Below are positions 32,746 through 40,168 of a DNA stretch of 40,168 nt, in pieces. Every line of letters begins with the position of its first letter. Position 1 is the first letter of the stretch. A program made the position numbers and the translations under genes. Origin of the DNA: Gammaproteobacteria bacterium 28-57-27 (lineage in GTDB: Bacteria; Pseudomonadota; Gammaproteobacteria; Halothiobacillales; Halothiobacillaceae); assembly GCA_002281735.1 (NCBI GenBank), contig NCGK01000017.1, forward strand, positions 1 to 40,168, written 5' to 3'. Below the pieces are notes generated by a model. That model did not search any database and was not told where the DNA came from. It saw only the letters and a program-made list of their open reading frames with translations.

Positions 32746-33219
32746 CTACTGAGGAGGTTGACCAACGAGCGCGGAATCAATCGCCAAAAGTAGTTGATAT
32801 GCATTGTCTGCTTCATCTTGGGCGGACTTCAGTTCGCCAGAATCAAAGTGCGCTTTCTCGTGAACCAGCTCTTTGCGCGCTTTTCTGTATCTTGCTGCGG
32901 ATTCAAGAATCGCCTGATCAGAAACGCCCAGTAACTGGAGTTTTTCCTCATATGACTTAAAGTCAAGTTCTCGGAACTTCTGCCCTGAGTGATCACGGAC
33001 GATCAGCAGATGTAGCAACGCATCAAGCCACATTCCCACAAAAACAATCACGATCATTGCTTGGCGGAAACTCTGTTGCTTTGGGTCGAACTGCAATATC
33101 CAGCCAGATCCATCATCCTTTGGCTTCCGTCCGGAATCAATCAGCCCCCTCATTGACTCGAAAGCATCAGCAGCGATTTCCTTGTAGGTTGCGACGTTCG
33201 TGAAAATGGGGCTGTTCAT
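32746..33219 (-). CDS. HEPN-like small protein of unknown function
   Basis: A 157-residue, largely helical protein. The ATG at 33219 is used; one at 33234 would add five residues. A hydrophobic helix (AMIVIVFVGMWLDALLHLLIV) lies in the middle. Near the C-terminus is ARYRKARKELVHEKAH, which contains an R-x4-H motif (Arg and His of RKELVH) like the catalytic motif of HEPN ribonucleases and their relatives. The surrounding helices fit that fold, but a family match is not proven by eye. HEPN proteins include toxins and defence effectors; no MNT-type antitoxin partner is seen. Base composition is lower in GC than neighbouring genes. Confidence 0.65.
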   Translation of the reverse strand: MNSPIFTNVATYKEIAADAFESMRGLIDSGRKPKDDGSGWILQFDPKQQSFRQAMIVIVFVGMWLDALLHLLIVRDHSGQKFRELDFKSYEEKLQLLGVSDQAILESAARYRKARKELVHEKAHFDSGELKSAQDEADNAYQLLLAIDSALVGQPPQ

Positions 33220-33420
33220 AGAGCCATCTAACATCGAAATTCAGCCCGCGTAGGTCGATTTAGCGCAGCGTAAACCGCCGCATGAAAAACTGGAAGTTGC
33301 AGCGCTCAAAAAAAAACCAACTCCCAGCAATTTGCACTACACCACACAACCTACAGCCGTCCACGTTTAACCCAACTTGGGGCTACAATCCCGGCAACGT
33401 CCCTTATCCAAACGACAACC

Positions 33421-34740
33421 ATGCCCTTCCCCACCGACTTCACCTGGGGTGTCGCTACCTCGTCCTACCAGATTGAAGGTTCGCCGCTGGCCGATGGCGC
33501 GGGCTTGAGCAACTGGCACCGCTTCGCGCTCGAAGCCGGGCGCGTCCTCAACGACGATCACGGCGAAACCGCCTGTGACCATTACCGCCGCTCGCACGAC
33601 GATGTAGCGCTGATTAAAGAACTCGGCGTGGATGCCTACCGCTTCAGCTTCAACTGGGCGCGCATCCAGCCCAACGGCAAGGGCGTGGTGAATGAAAAAG
33701 GGCTGGATTTCTACCGCCGCCTAGTCGATGCCCTGCTCGAACATGGCATTCAGCCCTTCGCCACCCTGCATCACTGGGATTTGCCCGCTGCGCTGGAAGA
33801 TGCGGGCGGCTGGCTCAACCGCGATACGGCGCACCGCTTCGCCGACTTCACCGAGATTATGACCCGTGCGCTGGATGGGCAGATTCAAGACTGGTGCACC
33901 TTCAACGAGCCTTGGGTCATCATGCACGAGGGGCATGTCAATGGCGCGCATCCGCCTGGCCTGATGGACTTGGCGCACGCCCCCATCGTCGCCAATAACC
34001 TGCTGCGCGCCCATGCCGAGGGCGTGCGCGCCTACCGGGCGAATGGCTGCCATCGCATCGGGCTGGTGGTGAATATTGAGCCAAAATACGCCGCCAGCGA
34101 CTCGTTGGATGACCAAGCCGCGCAAGCACGCGCTGAAAGCTATATGAACCGCCTGTTTATCGACCCGATCATCACGGGCGAGTGGCCGCAACCGCTGGTC
34201 GAGGCCATGGGCGAAGACGCATGGCGCGACGTACTAGATGAATCGACCGCGCCGCTGCGCGAGCCGATCGACTGGCTGGGTGTGAACTACTACAGCCGTA
34301 GCGTGGTGCGCCACAAGGACGGCGGTTTTCTGGACACGGAAACCCTGCGCCAAGCGCGCGCACACACCGAAATGGGCTGGGAGGTTTACCCGCAAGGCCT
34401 GACCGATACCCTCGTTTGGTTAAGTGAACGCACCCAAGGTTTGCCGCTGTATGTGACCGAAAACGGCGCGGCCTTTGATGACCCTCCCGTGATCGGCGGA
34501 CGTGTGGACGACCAAGCGCGCGTCGATTACCTGCGCGAGCACCTGCACGCCGCTGCCCAAGCGATCGAGATGGGCGTAAACCTGCGCGGCTATTTTGCCT
34601 GGTCGCTGCTGGACAACTTCGAGTGGCAGTTTGGTTACTCGAAACGCTTCGGGTTAGTGCATGTTGATCCCGCCACACAACAGCGTACGTTCAAGGACAG
34701 TGCGCATTTTCTGCGCGAAATTTGCCATGCAAACACATGA
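33421..34740 (+). CDS. GH1 family beta-glucosidase
   Basis: A 439-residue retaining glycosidase that hydrolyses beta-linked glucosides or related sugars in the cytoplasm (no signal peptide). The N-terminal FTWGVATSSYQIEGS signature is clear. The acid/base Glu163 is in CTFNEPW and the nucleophile Glu347 in YVTENGA. Substrate-contact residues in LHHWDLP and SLLDNFEW are conserved. Length is typical. It starts about 200 bases downstream of the AT-rich islet with no strong ribosome binding site. A role in finishing oligosaccharides made by the secreted glucoamylase-like enzyme is plausible but inferred from proximity only. Confidence 0.97.
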   Translation: MPFPTDFTWGVATSSYQIEGSPLADGAGLSNWHRFALEAGRVLNDDHGETACDHYRRSHDDVALIKELGVDAYRFSFNWARIQPNGKGVVNEKGLDFYRRLVDALLEHGIQPFATLHHWDLPAALEDAGGWLNRDTAHRFADFTEIMTRALDGQIQDWCTFNEPWVIMHEGHVNGAHPPGLMDLAHAPIVANNLLRAHAEGVRAYRANGCHRIGLVVNIEPKYAASDSLDDQAAQARAESYMNRLFIDPIITGEWPQPLVEAMGEDAWRDVLDESTAPLREPIDWLGVNYYSRSVVRHKDGGFLDTETLRQARAHTEMGWEVYPQGLTDTLVWLSERTQGLPLYVTENGAAFDDPPVIGGRVDDQARVDYLREHLHAAAQAIEMGVNLRGYFAWSLLDNFEWQFGYSKRFGLVHVDPATQQRTFKDSAHFLREICHANT

Positions 34741-34861
34741 ACCGCAACGCAGCGCGAATCAAAGCGCAATGAACTGCTGTGTGATTGCTGTGTCGTATGA
34801 AGCGGAGGAGTGCAGACTCTACGGTTATCTATCGTGGCTTCGGGACGAGGACGTTTGAACG

Positions 34862-34907
34862 TAGGGGCGAGCGCCCCCCTGCAATAAGCCTATCACGAGC
34901 AAGCTCG
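34862..34907. repeat. Short inverted repeats downstream of the beta-glucosidase gene
   Basis: Two small hairpins occur in the 231-base gap before the DUF1800 gene: GGGGCG-AG-CGCCCC (34864-34877) and CGAGC-AA-GCTCG (34896-34907). The second resembles REP-type GAGCAAGCTCGC sequences. No T-tract follows either, so they are more likely repeat fragments than terminators. Confidence 0.5.
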
Positions 34908-34971
34908 CTCCTGCAGTGCAAACATACTCACACCAGATCGATAAAGTTGACCACGCTTCAAGGAATACCTC

Positions 34972-36525
34972 ATGTCCCAAACCACCCCACCAACACAGAA
35001 CCCCATCCCCCCCTACCAGGCCGCACGCTTTCTGCAACAGGCAAGCTTTTCGTCCACCGAAAGCGAGATTGCCGAAGTACAAAGCCTGGGGTATGAGGCA
35101 TGGCTGAAGCAGGCGTTTGATCAGGCTATCTCGACCAGTAATTGGGACTGGCTAACGGAGCAAGACTACGATACCGAAGAACTCAAAGGGAAAGCTGCAA
35201 CGATCCAGGCGATGATGTGGCGACTCATAACCTCACCCGATGTCCTGCGCCAACGCTACGCCTTGGCATTGTCCGAGTTTTTCGTTGTGGGGTTTAACGG
35301 GGTTGCGTTGCCTCATCGCAATTTTGCGTTAGCCGCTTGGTGGGACATGCTCTGCGCCCACGCATTCGGCAACTACCGCGACCTGTTGGAAGCCGTCACG
35401 CTCAGCCCCGCCATGGGGCGCTACTTGAATACCGCAGGTAACCAGAAGGAAGACCCAATCAAGGGACGACAACCCGACGAGAACTACGCACGCGAAATCC
35501 TGCAACTGTTTTCCATCGGCCTGCAACAACTCAACCAAGACGGCTCCCCAATTCTTGACGATAAGGGACGCCCCATTGAAACCTACACTCAGGACGACAT
35601 ATCCCAGCTCGCACGCGTGTTTACCGGCTGGGTGCTGTCACTGGAGCTCGGTATCGAAAACCTTGATTTCGCACGCCAGCCCATGCGCTTCGTTCCGGCC
35701 AGACACTCCATGCTCGAAGCGCGCTTTCTGGGCGTAACGATTCCCGCCAATACGGATGGCATCAAGGCTCTGCGCATCGCTTTGGACACCGTATTCAAAC
35801 ACCCCAATGTTGGCCCTTTCTTCGGCAAACAAATGATTCAGCGTCTGGTCACCAGCAATCCCAGCCCCGCCTATGTGGCGCGAGTCGCACGCGCCTTTGA
35901 CAACAACGGCCAGGGTGTAAGGGGTGACATGAAAGCTGTCATCCTCGCCATACTCTTGGATCAGGAAGCTCGTAACGACAATCAAGCAGCCGCCCCAGAC
36001 TTCGGCAAGTTACGCGAGCCGATTCTGTGCTTCCTGCAATGGGCGCGTAGCTTCCATGCCAGCGCAGAGGAGGGGAAGTGGAACGTTGGAAACTGGAGCA
36101 ACCAAGGCGTTTCTCTGGGACAACAGCCGCTGGATGCACCTTCCGTGTTCAATTTTTTCCGTCCGGCTTACGTACCACCCAACACAGCCATTGCCAAACA
36201 GGAGCTGGTCGCTCCCGAATTCCAGCTCGTCAATGAAGCCAGCGTGGCGGGATATATCAACTTCATGCAAAGAACCATCGCCCATGGCCAGGGAGACGTG
36301 CATGCGGATTACAGCGCCGAGCTTGAGATCGCTCATGATGCTGACGCACTCGTTCAGCGACTGAATCTGATTTTGTGTGCCGAACAGATGAGCAAAGACA
36401 CTTTTTCCATCATCCGTAATGCGATCAGCACCATAGATCCAAACACAGAAACGGGTAAAAACAACCGGGTTCACGCGGCCATTCTCATGACCATGAGCAG
36501 CCCTGACTATTTGATACAAAGGTAA
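34972..36525 (+). CDS. DUF1800 family protein
   Basis: A 517-residue protein of the DUF1800 family, function unknown. Visible family blocks are YQAARFLQQASFSSTESEIAEVQSLGYEAWLKQAFDQ at the N-terminus, the PDENYAREILQLFSIGLQQLNQDGSP block in the middle, and KHPNVGPFFGKQMIQRLVTSNPSPAYVARVARAF. No signal peptide is evident. AAGGAAT precedes the ATG. It is followed after seven bases by a DUF1501 gene; the two families are regularly encoded together, which suggests a joint envelope or extracellular role. Confidence 0.93.
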   Translation: MSQTTPPTQNPIPPYQAARFLQQASFSSTESEIAEVQSLGYEAWLKQAFDQAISTSNWDWLTEQDYDTEELKGKAATIQAMMWRLITSPDVLRQRYALALSEFFVVGFNGVALPHRNFALAAWWDMLCAHAFGNYRDLLEAVTLSPAMGRYLNTAGNQKEDPIKGRQPDENYAREILQLFSIGLQQLNQDGSPILDDKGRPIETYTQDDISQLARVFTGWVLSLELGIENLDFARQPMRFVPARHSMLEARFLGVTIPANTDGIKALRIALDTVFKHPNVGPFFGKQMIQRLVTSNPSPAYVARVARAFDNNGQGVRGDMKAVILAILLDQEARNDNQAAAPDFGKLREPILCFLQWARSFHASAEEGKWNVGNWSNQGVSLGQQPLDAPSVFNFFRPAYVPPNTAIAKQELVAPEFQLVNEASVAGYINFMQRTIAHGQGDVHADYSAELEIAHDADALVQRLNLILCAEQMSKDTFSIIRNAISTIDPNTETGKNNRVHAAILMTMSSPDYLIQR

Positions 36526-36532
36526 GATCGAC

Positions 36533-37930
36533 ATGAAAATCAATCACCTGCCCGACATGGCTCGCCGCGCCTTCCTCCAGCGCAGCGCCGCTCTGGGCAT
36601 CACCGGAACGCTCGCCCCCTGGGCGCTACAACTCTCCATGCTGGGTGAGGCCTCGGCCGCCGTAAGTGCAGGCACACATGCGGACGACTACAAGGCGCTT
36701 GTGTGCATTTTTCTTAACGGCGGTAACGACAACGCGAATACGCTAGTACCCGTTGATACTGCACACTACGACGCGTATGCCGCCATCCGCCCCAGCCTAG
36801 CCACGGAGCGGGATCAGCTGCTCGACACGGCGCTAACGTCGCTCAACCCCTTGGCCGATGGGCTGCAATTCGCCCTCGCCCCTGAGCTTGCCCCACTCAA
36901 AACGCTCTGGGAGGCGCGACACCTTGCCGTCCAACTCAACGTCGGCTCGCTGATCGTACCGACCAGCGTGGCGCAGTTCAAAAATGGCAGCGTGCCGCTG
37001 CCCCCCAAGCTGTTCTCGCACAATGACCAGACCAGTCTCTGGCAATCCGGCATGACGGAAGGAGCCCGCTCCGGCTGGGGTGGGCGCATGGGCGACCTGC
37101 TGCTTGCCTCCAATCGCGACAGTGTGTTCACCTGTATATCAACCAGCGGCAATGCCGTCTTTCTCTCTGGAAAGAAGGCGTCCCAATACCAGATCAACCC
37201 TGCTGGAGCCATCCCCATCCATGGCATCCGCAACACGCTCTACGGTTCTGAGGCCTGCCAGGCTGCATTGCGTCAGTTAATCACCCAACCCAGTTCAAAT
37301 ATATTTAAGGATGAATACGCACACGTCGTGCGCCGCTCGGTGGATACCCAAACCAAGGTCGCCAGCAGCCTCGCAGGTCAACCGGCTCTGAAAACTCACT
37401 TCGACAAGACCAATCCCCTCGCCAAACAGCTCGAAATCGTCGCAAGACTCATCGGCGCACGGGCTTCGCTTGGAGCAAAACGTCAGGTATTCCTGGTTTC
37501 ATTGAATGGTTTCGACACCCACGACAACCTGCTCGACAATCATCCCACCCTACTCGCCAACATCGCCAACGCCATGCGCTCGTTCTACGACGCCACAATC
37601 GAGCTGGGCGTGGCGCAAAACGTCACCACCTTCACCGCCTCCGACTTCGGGCGCACGCTCACCAGCAATGGCGACGGCTCCGATCACGGTTGGGGCAGCC
37701 ACCATTTCGTCATGGGCGGCGCGGTCAAGGGACAACAGTTCTATGGCACAGCGCCCGCCATTGCGGTCAACGGCCCAGACGATGTTGGTCAGGGTCGTCT
37801 GTTACCGACCACCTCAGTCGATCAATATGCGGCCACTTTTGCCAGCTGGATGGGCATTCCATCCAGCGACATGGCATGGGTCATGCCGAACATCGGTAAT
37901 TTTTCCGGCAGCAATCTCGGCTTTGTTTAA
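36533..37930 (+). CDS. DUF1501 family protein with twin-arginine signal
   Basis: A 465-residue exported protein. The N-terminus carries a Tat signal, ARRAFLQRSAALGITG followed by a hydrophobic stretch ending near GEASAA, implying export in folded form. The mature part has the DUF1501 (sulfatase-like/alkaline-phosphatase-fold) pattern: LVCIFLNGGNDNANTLVPVD, FLVSLNGFDTHDNLLDNHPTLLANIANAM, and the TFTASDFGRTLTSNGDGSDHGWGSHHFVMGGAVKG block, whose Asp, His and Asn/Asp residues are probable metal ligands. The substrate is unknown. Seven bases separate it from the DUF1800 gene, its usual partner. Confidence 0.93.
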   Translation: MKINHLPDMARRAFLQRSAALGITGTLAPWALQLSMLGEASAAVSAGTHADDYKALVCIFLNGGNDNANTLVPVDTAHYDAYAAIRPSLATERDQLLDTALTSLNPLADGLQFALAPELAPLKTLWEARHLAVQLNVGSLIVPTSVAQFKNGSVPLPPKLFSHNDQTSLWQSGMTEGARSGWGGRMGDLLLASNRDSVFTCISTSGNAVFLSGKKASQYQINPAGAIPIHGIRNTLYGSEACQAALRQLITQPSSNIFKDEYAHVVRRSVDTQTKVASSLAGQPALKTHFDKTNPLAKQLEIVARLIGARASLGAKRQVFLVSLNGFDTHDNLLDNHPTLLANIANAMRSFYDATIELGVAQNVTTFTASDFGRTLTSNGDGSDHGWGSHHFVMGGAVKGQQFYGTAPAIAVNGPDDVGQGRLLPTTSVDQYAATFASWMGIPSSDMAWVMPNIGNFSGSNLGFV

Positions 37931-37976
37931 TCAGTGTCATTGGCCAAGTCATCAGGGCAAAACCTCACCATGGAGA

Positions 37977-38741
37977 TTAATGCCCCTGCGACTTCATCAA
38001 CTCTTTCATCAGCATCTGAATCTGTGGGTCGTTCATATTCGGTATGCCGTTGGGCATACCCGGCAGAGCGGTGGCATTCACCTTCTTGGGCAAAACAAAC
38101 AGCGCGTCAGCCAGCGGTGATTCCGTTATTTCCTCCAAGCGCATGCTACTGCCCGAGGCTTCCTGTGAACGCACGATGCCTTTGTCACGTAAAACCGGAT
38201 GATCGCGCATTTCGCGGAAGGTGGACGAAACTTGCGAGTTGCCCATGGACTGTTGCATGTGATCGCCCACCCGCTCCATCGCCTGACTCAGCTGTTTGGC
38301 ACGCGGATCCTTGGACAGCACAACCTCACCTGAATGTGCACCATCACCCCACGTGTAAACCTCGCCAGTCACTCCCGCCACAGACTCCTTCTTGCCCGTT
38401 GCGTCAAGACTGAACGTTGGCTGAGCTTTTGGTTTGACATGGGTAGCGCCCAGCGCGCCCGCAATGCCTGCGACCAGAGCCATATCCATCACCTCGCCCT
38501 GCGGGGTAATGGCATATAACTTGTCGTTCAAGAGCAGCAGCGCGCCCGACTCATCCGCTTTCCTGCCGTTGAAGTCATAACGCACACGCTGCTCATCGCG
38601 GTACTGAATGGTCATCGTGCCCGCATCTTTCTGCTTATCGTCCGTCAGGCTGTACACGCCAACCATGTCGGCCTGCGCCCCCATGCCTGTAGCGCTTACC
38701 GCCAACAATACGACCACATTCACCCATTTGGAGCTCATCAT
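37977..38741 (-). CDS. Exported protein of unknown function (DUF4412-like)
   Basis: A 254-residue exported protein with a signal peptide (SSKWVNVVVLLAVSATGMGAQAD). The mature N-terminal part is beta-rich with the pattern GTMTIQYRDEQRVRYDFNG...GALLLLNDKLYAITPQGEVMDM, resembling periplasmic DUF4412-type proteins that share a LolA/LolB-like look. The C-terminal 60 residues are methionine- and proline-rich (LPGMPNGIPNMNDPQIQMLMKELMKSQ). GAGGTG lies just before two adjacent ATGs (38741, 38738). It is convergent with the DUF1501 gene and divergent from the decarboxylase gene. Function is not known. Confidence 0.78.
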   Translation of the reverse strand: MMSSKWVNVVVLLAVSATGMGAQADMVGVYSLTDDKQKDAGTMTIQYRDEQRVRYDFNGRKADESGALLLLNDKLYAITPQGEVMDMALVAGIAGALGATHVKPKAQPTFSLDATGKKESVAGVTGEVYTWGDGAHSGEVVLSKDPRAKQLSQAMERVGDHMQQSMGNSQVSSTFREMRDHPVLRDKGIVRSQEASGSSMRLEEITESPLADALFVLPKKVNATALPGMPNGIPNMNDPQIQMLMKELMKSQGH

Positions 38742-38861
38742 TACACCTCGTTAAAATGTCCCGCAAAATCCCTGCCTAACCGCGCAAAAGTTTGACATGC
38801 CTTTGCCATCTTGCACGCTGTACAATCGCGCATCTTTTCACCTCAATACGAAGGGTCGCCC

Positions 38862-40168
38862 ATGAGATTTCGCTTCCCCATCGTCATCATTGACGAAGAC
38901 TTCCGCTCCGAAAACGCCAGCGGTTTCGGCATTCGCGCCCTCGCCAAGGCCATTGAGGATGAAGGCGTCGAAGTCATGGGCGTCACCAGTTACGGCGACC
39001 TGTCCACCTTTGCACAGCAGCAAAGCCGCGCTTCGGCCTTCATCATGTCGATTGACGATGAAGAGTTTAGTTCCGGCATCCCCAACGAAGAGCTGGCCGT
39101 GGTGCGTCAATTGCGCTCATTCGTTGAAGAAATCCGCTTCCGCAACGCCGATATTCCGATCTTCCTCTATGGCGAAACGCGCACCTCCAGCCACATTCCC
39201 AACGATGTACTCAAAGAGCTGCATGGCTTCATTCACATGTTTGAAGACACGCCGGAGTTCGTCGCACGCCACATTATTCGCGAATCCAAAGCCTACCTCG
39301 ACACCCTCGCGCCGCCCTTTTTCCGCGCGCTCACGCATTACGCAGCCGATGGTTCGTATTCCTGGCACTGCCCCGGCCATTCGGGCGGCGTGGCCTTCCT
39401 GAAAAGCCCGGTCGGGCAGATGTTCCATCAATTCTTTGGCGAAAACCTGTTGCGCGCCGACGTGTGCAATGCGGTGGAAGAACTCGGCCAACTACTCGAC
39501 CACACTGGCCCGGTCGCGGCCTCAGAACGCAATGCCGCGCGCATCACCCACGCCGATCACCTGTACTTCGTCACCAACGGCACCAGCACCTCCAACAAGA
39601 TGGTCTGGCACAGCGTGGTCGCGCCGGGCGACATCGTGGTGGTGGATCGCAACTGCCACAAGTCCATCTTACACGCCATCATCATGACCGGCGCGATTCC
39701 GGTATTCCTCACCCCGACACGCAATCATTTCGGCATTATCGGCCCGATTCCGTTGTCCGAATTCACCATGGAAAACATCCAGCGCAAAATTGACGCGCAC
39801 CCCTTTGCGCGTGATGCCGCAATCAAAAAGCCGCGCATCCTCACCATCACCCAGTCCACCTATGACGGCGTGCTTTATAACGTCGAAACCATCAAAGACC
39901 TGCTGGATGGCGCCATCGAAACCCTGCACTTTGACGAAGCCTGGTTGCCGCACGCGGCGTTCCACGAGTTCTACGGGGATTATCACGCCATTGGCGAAGG
40001 CCGCCCACGCTGCAAGGAATCACTGATTTTCTCCACCCAGTCCACCCACAAACTGCTGGCTGGCCTGTCACAAGCTTCGCAAATTCTGGTGCAAGACAGC
40101 CAAAACGGCGGCTTTGACCGCGATATTTTCAATGAATCCTACCTGATGCACTCATCCACCTCGCCGCA
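38862..40168 (+). CDS. Lysine/arginine/ornithine decarboxylase (PLP-dependent, fold III-type family), 5' part
   Basis: The first 435 codons of a large amino acid decarboxylase; the gene runs off the window's right edge with no stop. Residues 1-130 form the response-regulator-like wing domain of the bacterial inducible decarboxylases (RFPIVIIDEDFRSENASGFGIRAL). The PLP domain follows: SWHCPGHSGGVAFLKSPVG, the HLYFVTNGTSTSNKMV phosphate-binding block, Asp358 in HFDEAW, and Lys397 in STQSTHKLLAGLSQ as the Schiff-base lysine. Substrate choice among lysine, arginine and ornithine cannot be settled from this part. Relatives act in acid resistance or polyamine synthesis. AAGGG precedes the ATG. Confidence 0.96.
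   Translation, partial: MRFRFPIVIIDEDFRSENASGFGIRALAKAIEDEGVEVMGVTSYGDLSTFAQQQSRASAFIMSIDDEEFSSGIPNEELAVVRQLRSFVEEIRFRNADIPIFLYGETRTSSHIPNDVLKELHGFIHMFEDTPEFVARHIIRESKAYLDTLAPPFFRALTHYAADGSYSWHCPGHSGGVAFLKSPVGQMFHQFFGENLLRADVCNAVEELGQLLDHTGPVAASERNAARITHADHLYFVTNGTSTSNKMVWHSVVAPGDIVVVDRNCHKSILHAIIMTGAIPVFLTPTRNHFGIIGPIPLSEFTMENIQRKIDAHPFARDAAIKKPRILTITQSTYDGVLYNVETIKDLLDGAIETLHFDEAWLPHAAFHEFYGDYHAIGEGRPRCKESLIFSTQSTHKLLAGLSQASQILVQDSQNGGFDRDIFNESYLMHSSTSP

Noticed and set aside
32655..33228. Possible integron cassette: GTTAGAC near 32655 and ATCTAAC near 33226 match attC core ends around the HEPN-like gene
   Set aside because: The seven-base cores do not pair into a full attC hairpin with L boxes in either orientation, and no integrase gene is present.
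1..40168. CRISPR array, tRNA, rRNA, insertion sequence or prophage
   Set aside because: No regularly spaced direct repeats, cloverleaf-like genes, transposase, integrase or phage structural genes were recognised.

Overview
The window looks like chromosomal DNA of a Gammaproteobacterium, or something close to one. The clearest signs are the order glnA - DUF4124 protein - ntrB - ntrC, separate glyQ and glyS subunits, a rhombosortase with a GlyGly-CTERM substrate, and dispersed REP-like palindromes of types common in that class. Base composition is GC-rich, with an AT-richer stretch at about 32.1-33.2 kb. The genus cannot be fixed from sequence alone. I found no rRNA or tRNA genes, insertion sequences, prophage or CRISPR array.

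Left part (1-12 kb), mostly minus strand. After a 497-base gene-free, repeat-bearing edge come a redox/stress operon (glutathione peroxidase - pirin - methyltransferase), glmU and an orphan ParA ATPase. Divergent from parA is a rhombosortase, facing a secreted subtilisin-like protease that carries the matching GlyGly-CTERM tail. Upstream of the protease is a small lipoprotein that is essentially a free-standing copy of the protease's inhibitory propeptide. A REP-type palindrome, an RsuA-type pseudouridine synthase and the ntrC-ntrB nitrogen two-component system follow.

Middle part (12-25 kb), all minus strand. glnA has a good sigma-54 promoter candidate and its own terminator. Next is a molybdenum operon, modE-modA-modB-modC-TauE/SafE permease-modD, then pdxH-ung. 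A gene-free gap holds four consecutive stem-loops. After it comes a respiratory operon encoding two CydA-like membrane subunits, the first fused to a cytochrome c domain, followed by two small c-type cytochromes. This looks like a member of the cytochrome bd superfamily fed by cytochrome c instead of quinol.

Right part (25-40 kb), mostly plus strand. It holds glyQ-glyS followed closely by a secreted glucoamylase-like (DUF3131-type) glycosidase, a brnT-brnA toxin-antitoxin pair, an orphan MalK/UgpC-type ABC ATPase, and an AT-richer islet with two minus-strand genes of unknown function (one HEPN-like). A GH1 beta-glucosidase, a DUF1800-DUF1501 pair, a secreted hypothetical protein and the 5' part of a lysine/arginine/ornithine decarboxylase running off the end complete the window.

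The two most interesting assemblies are the protease / rhombosortase / stand-alone propeptide lipoprotein set (4.76-8.18 kb) and the cytochrome-c-fused bd-like oxidase operon (21.05-24.78 kb).
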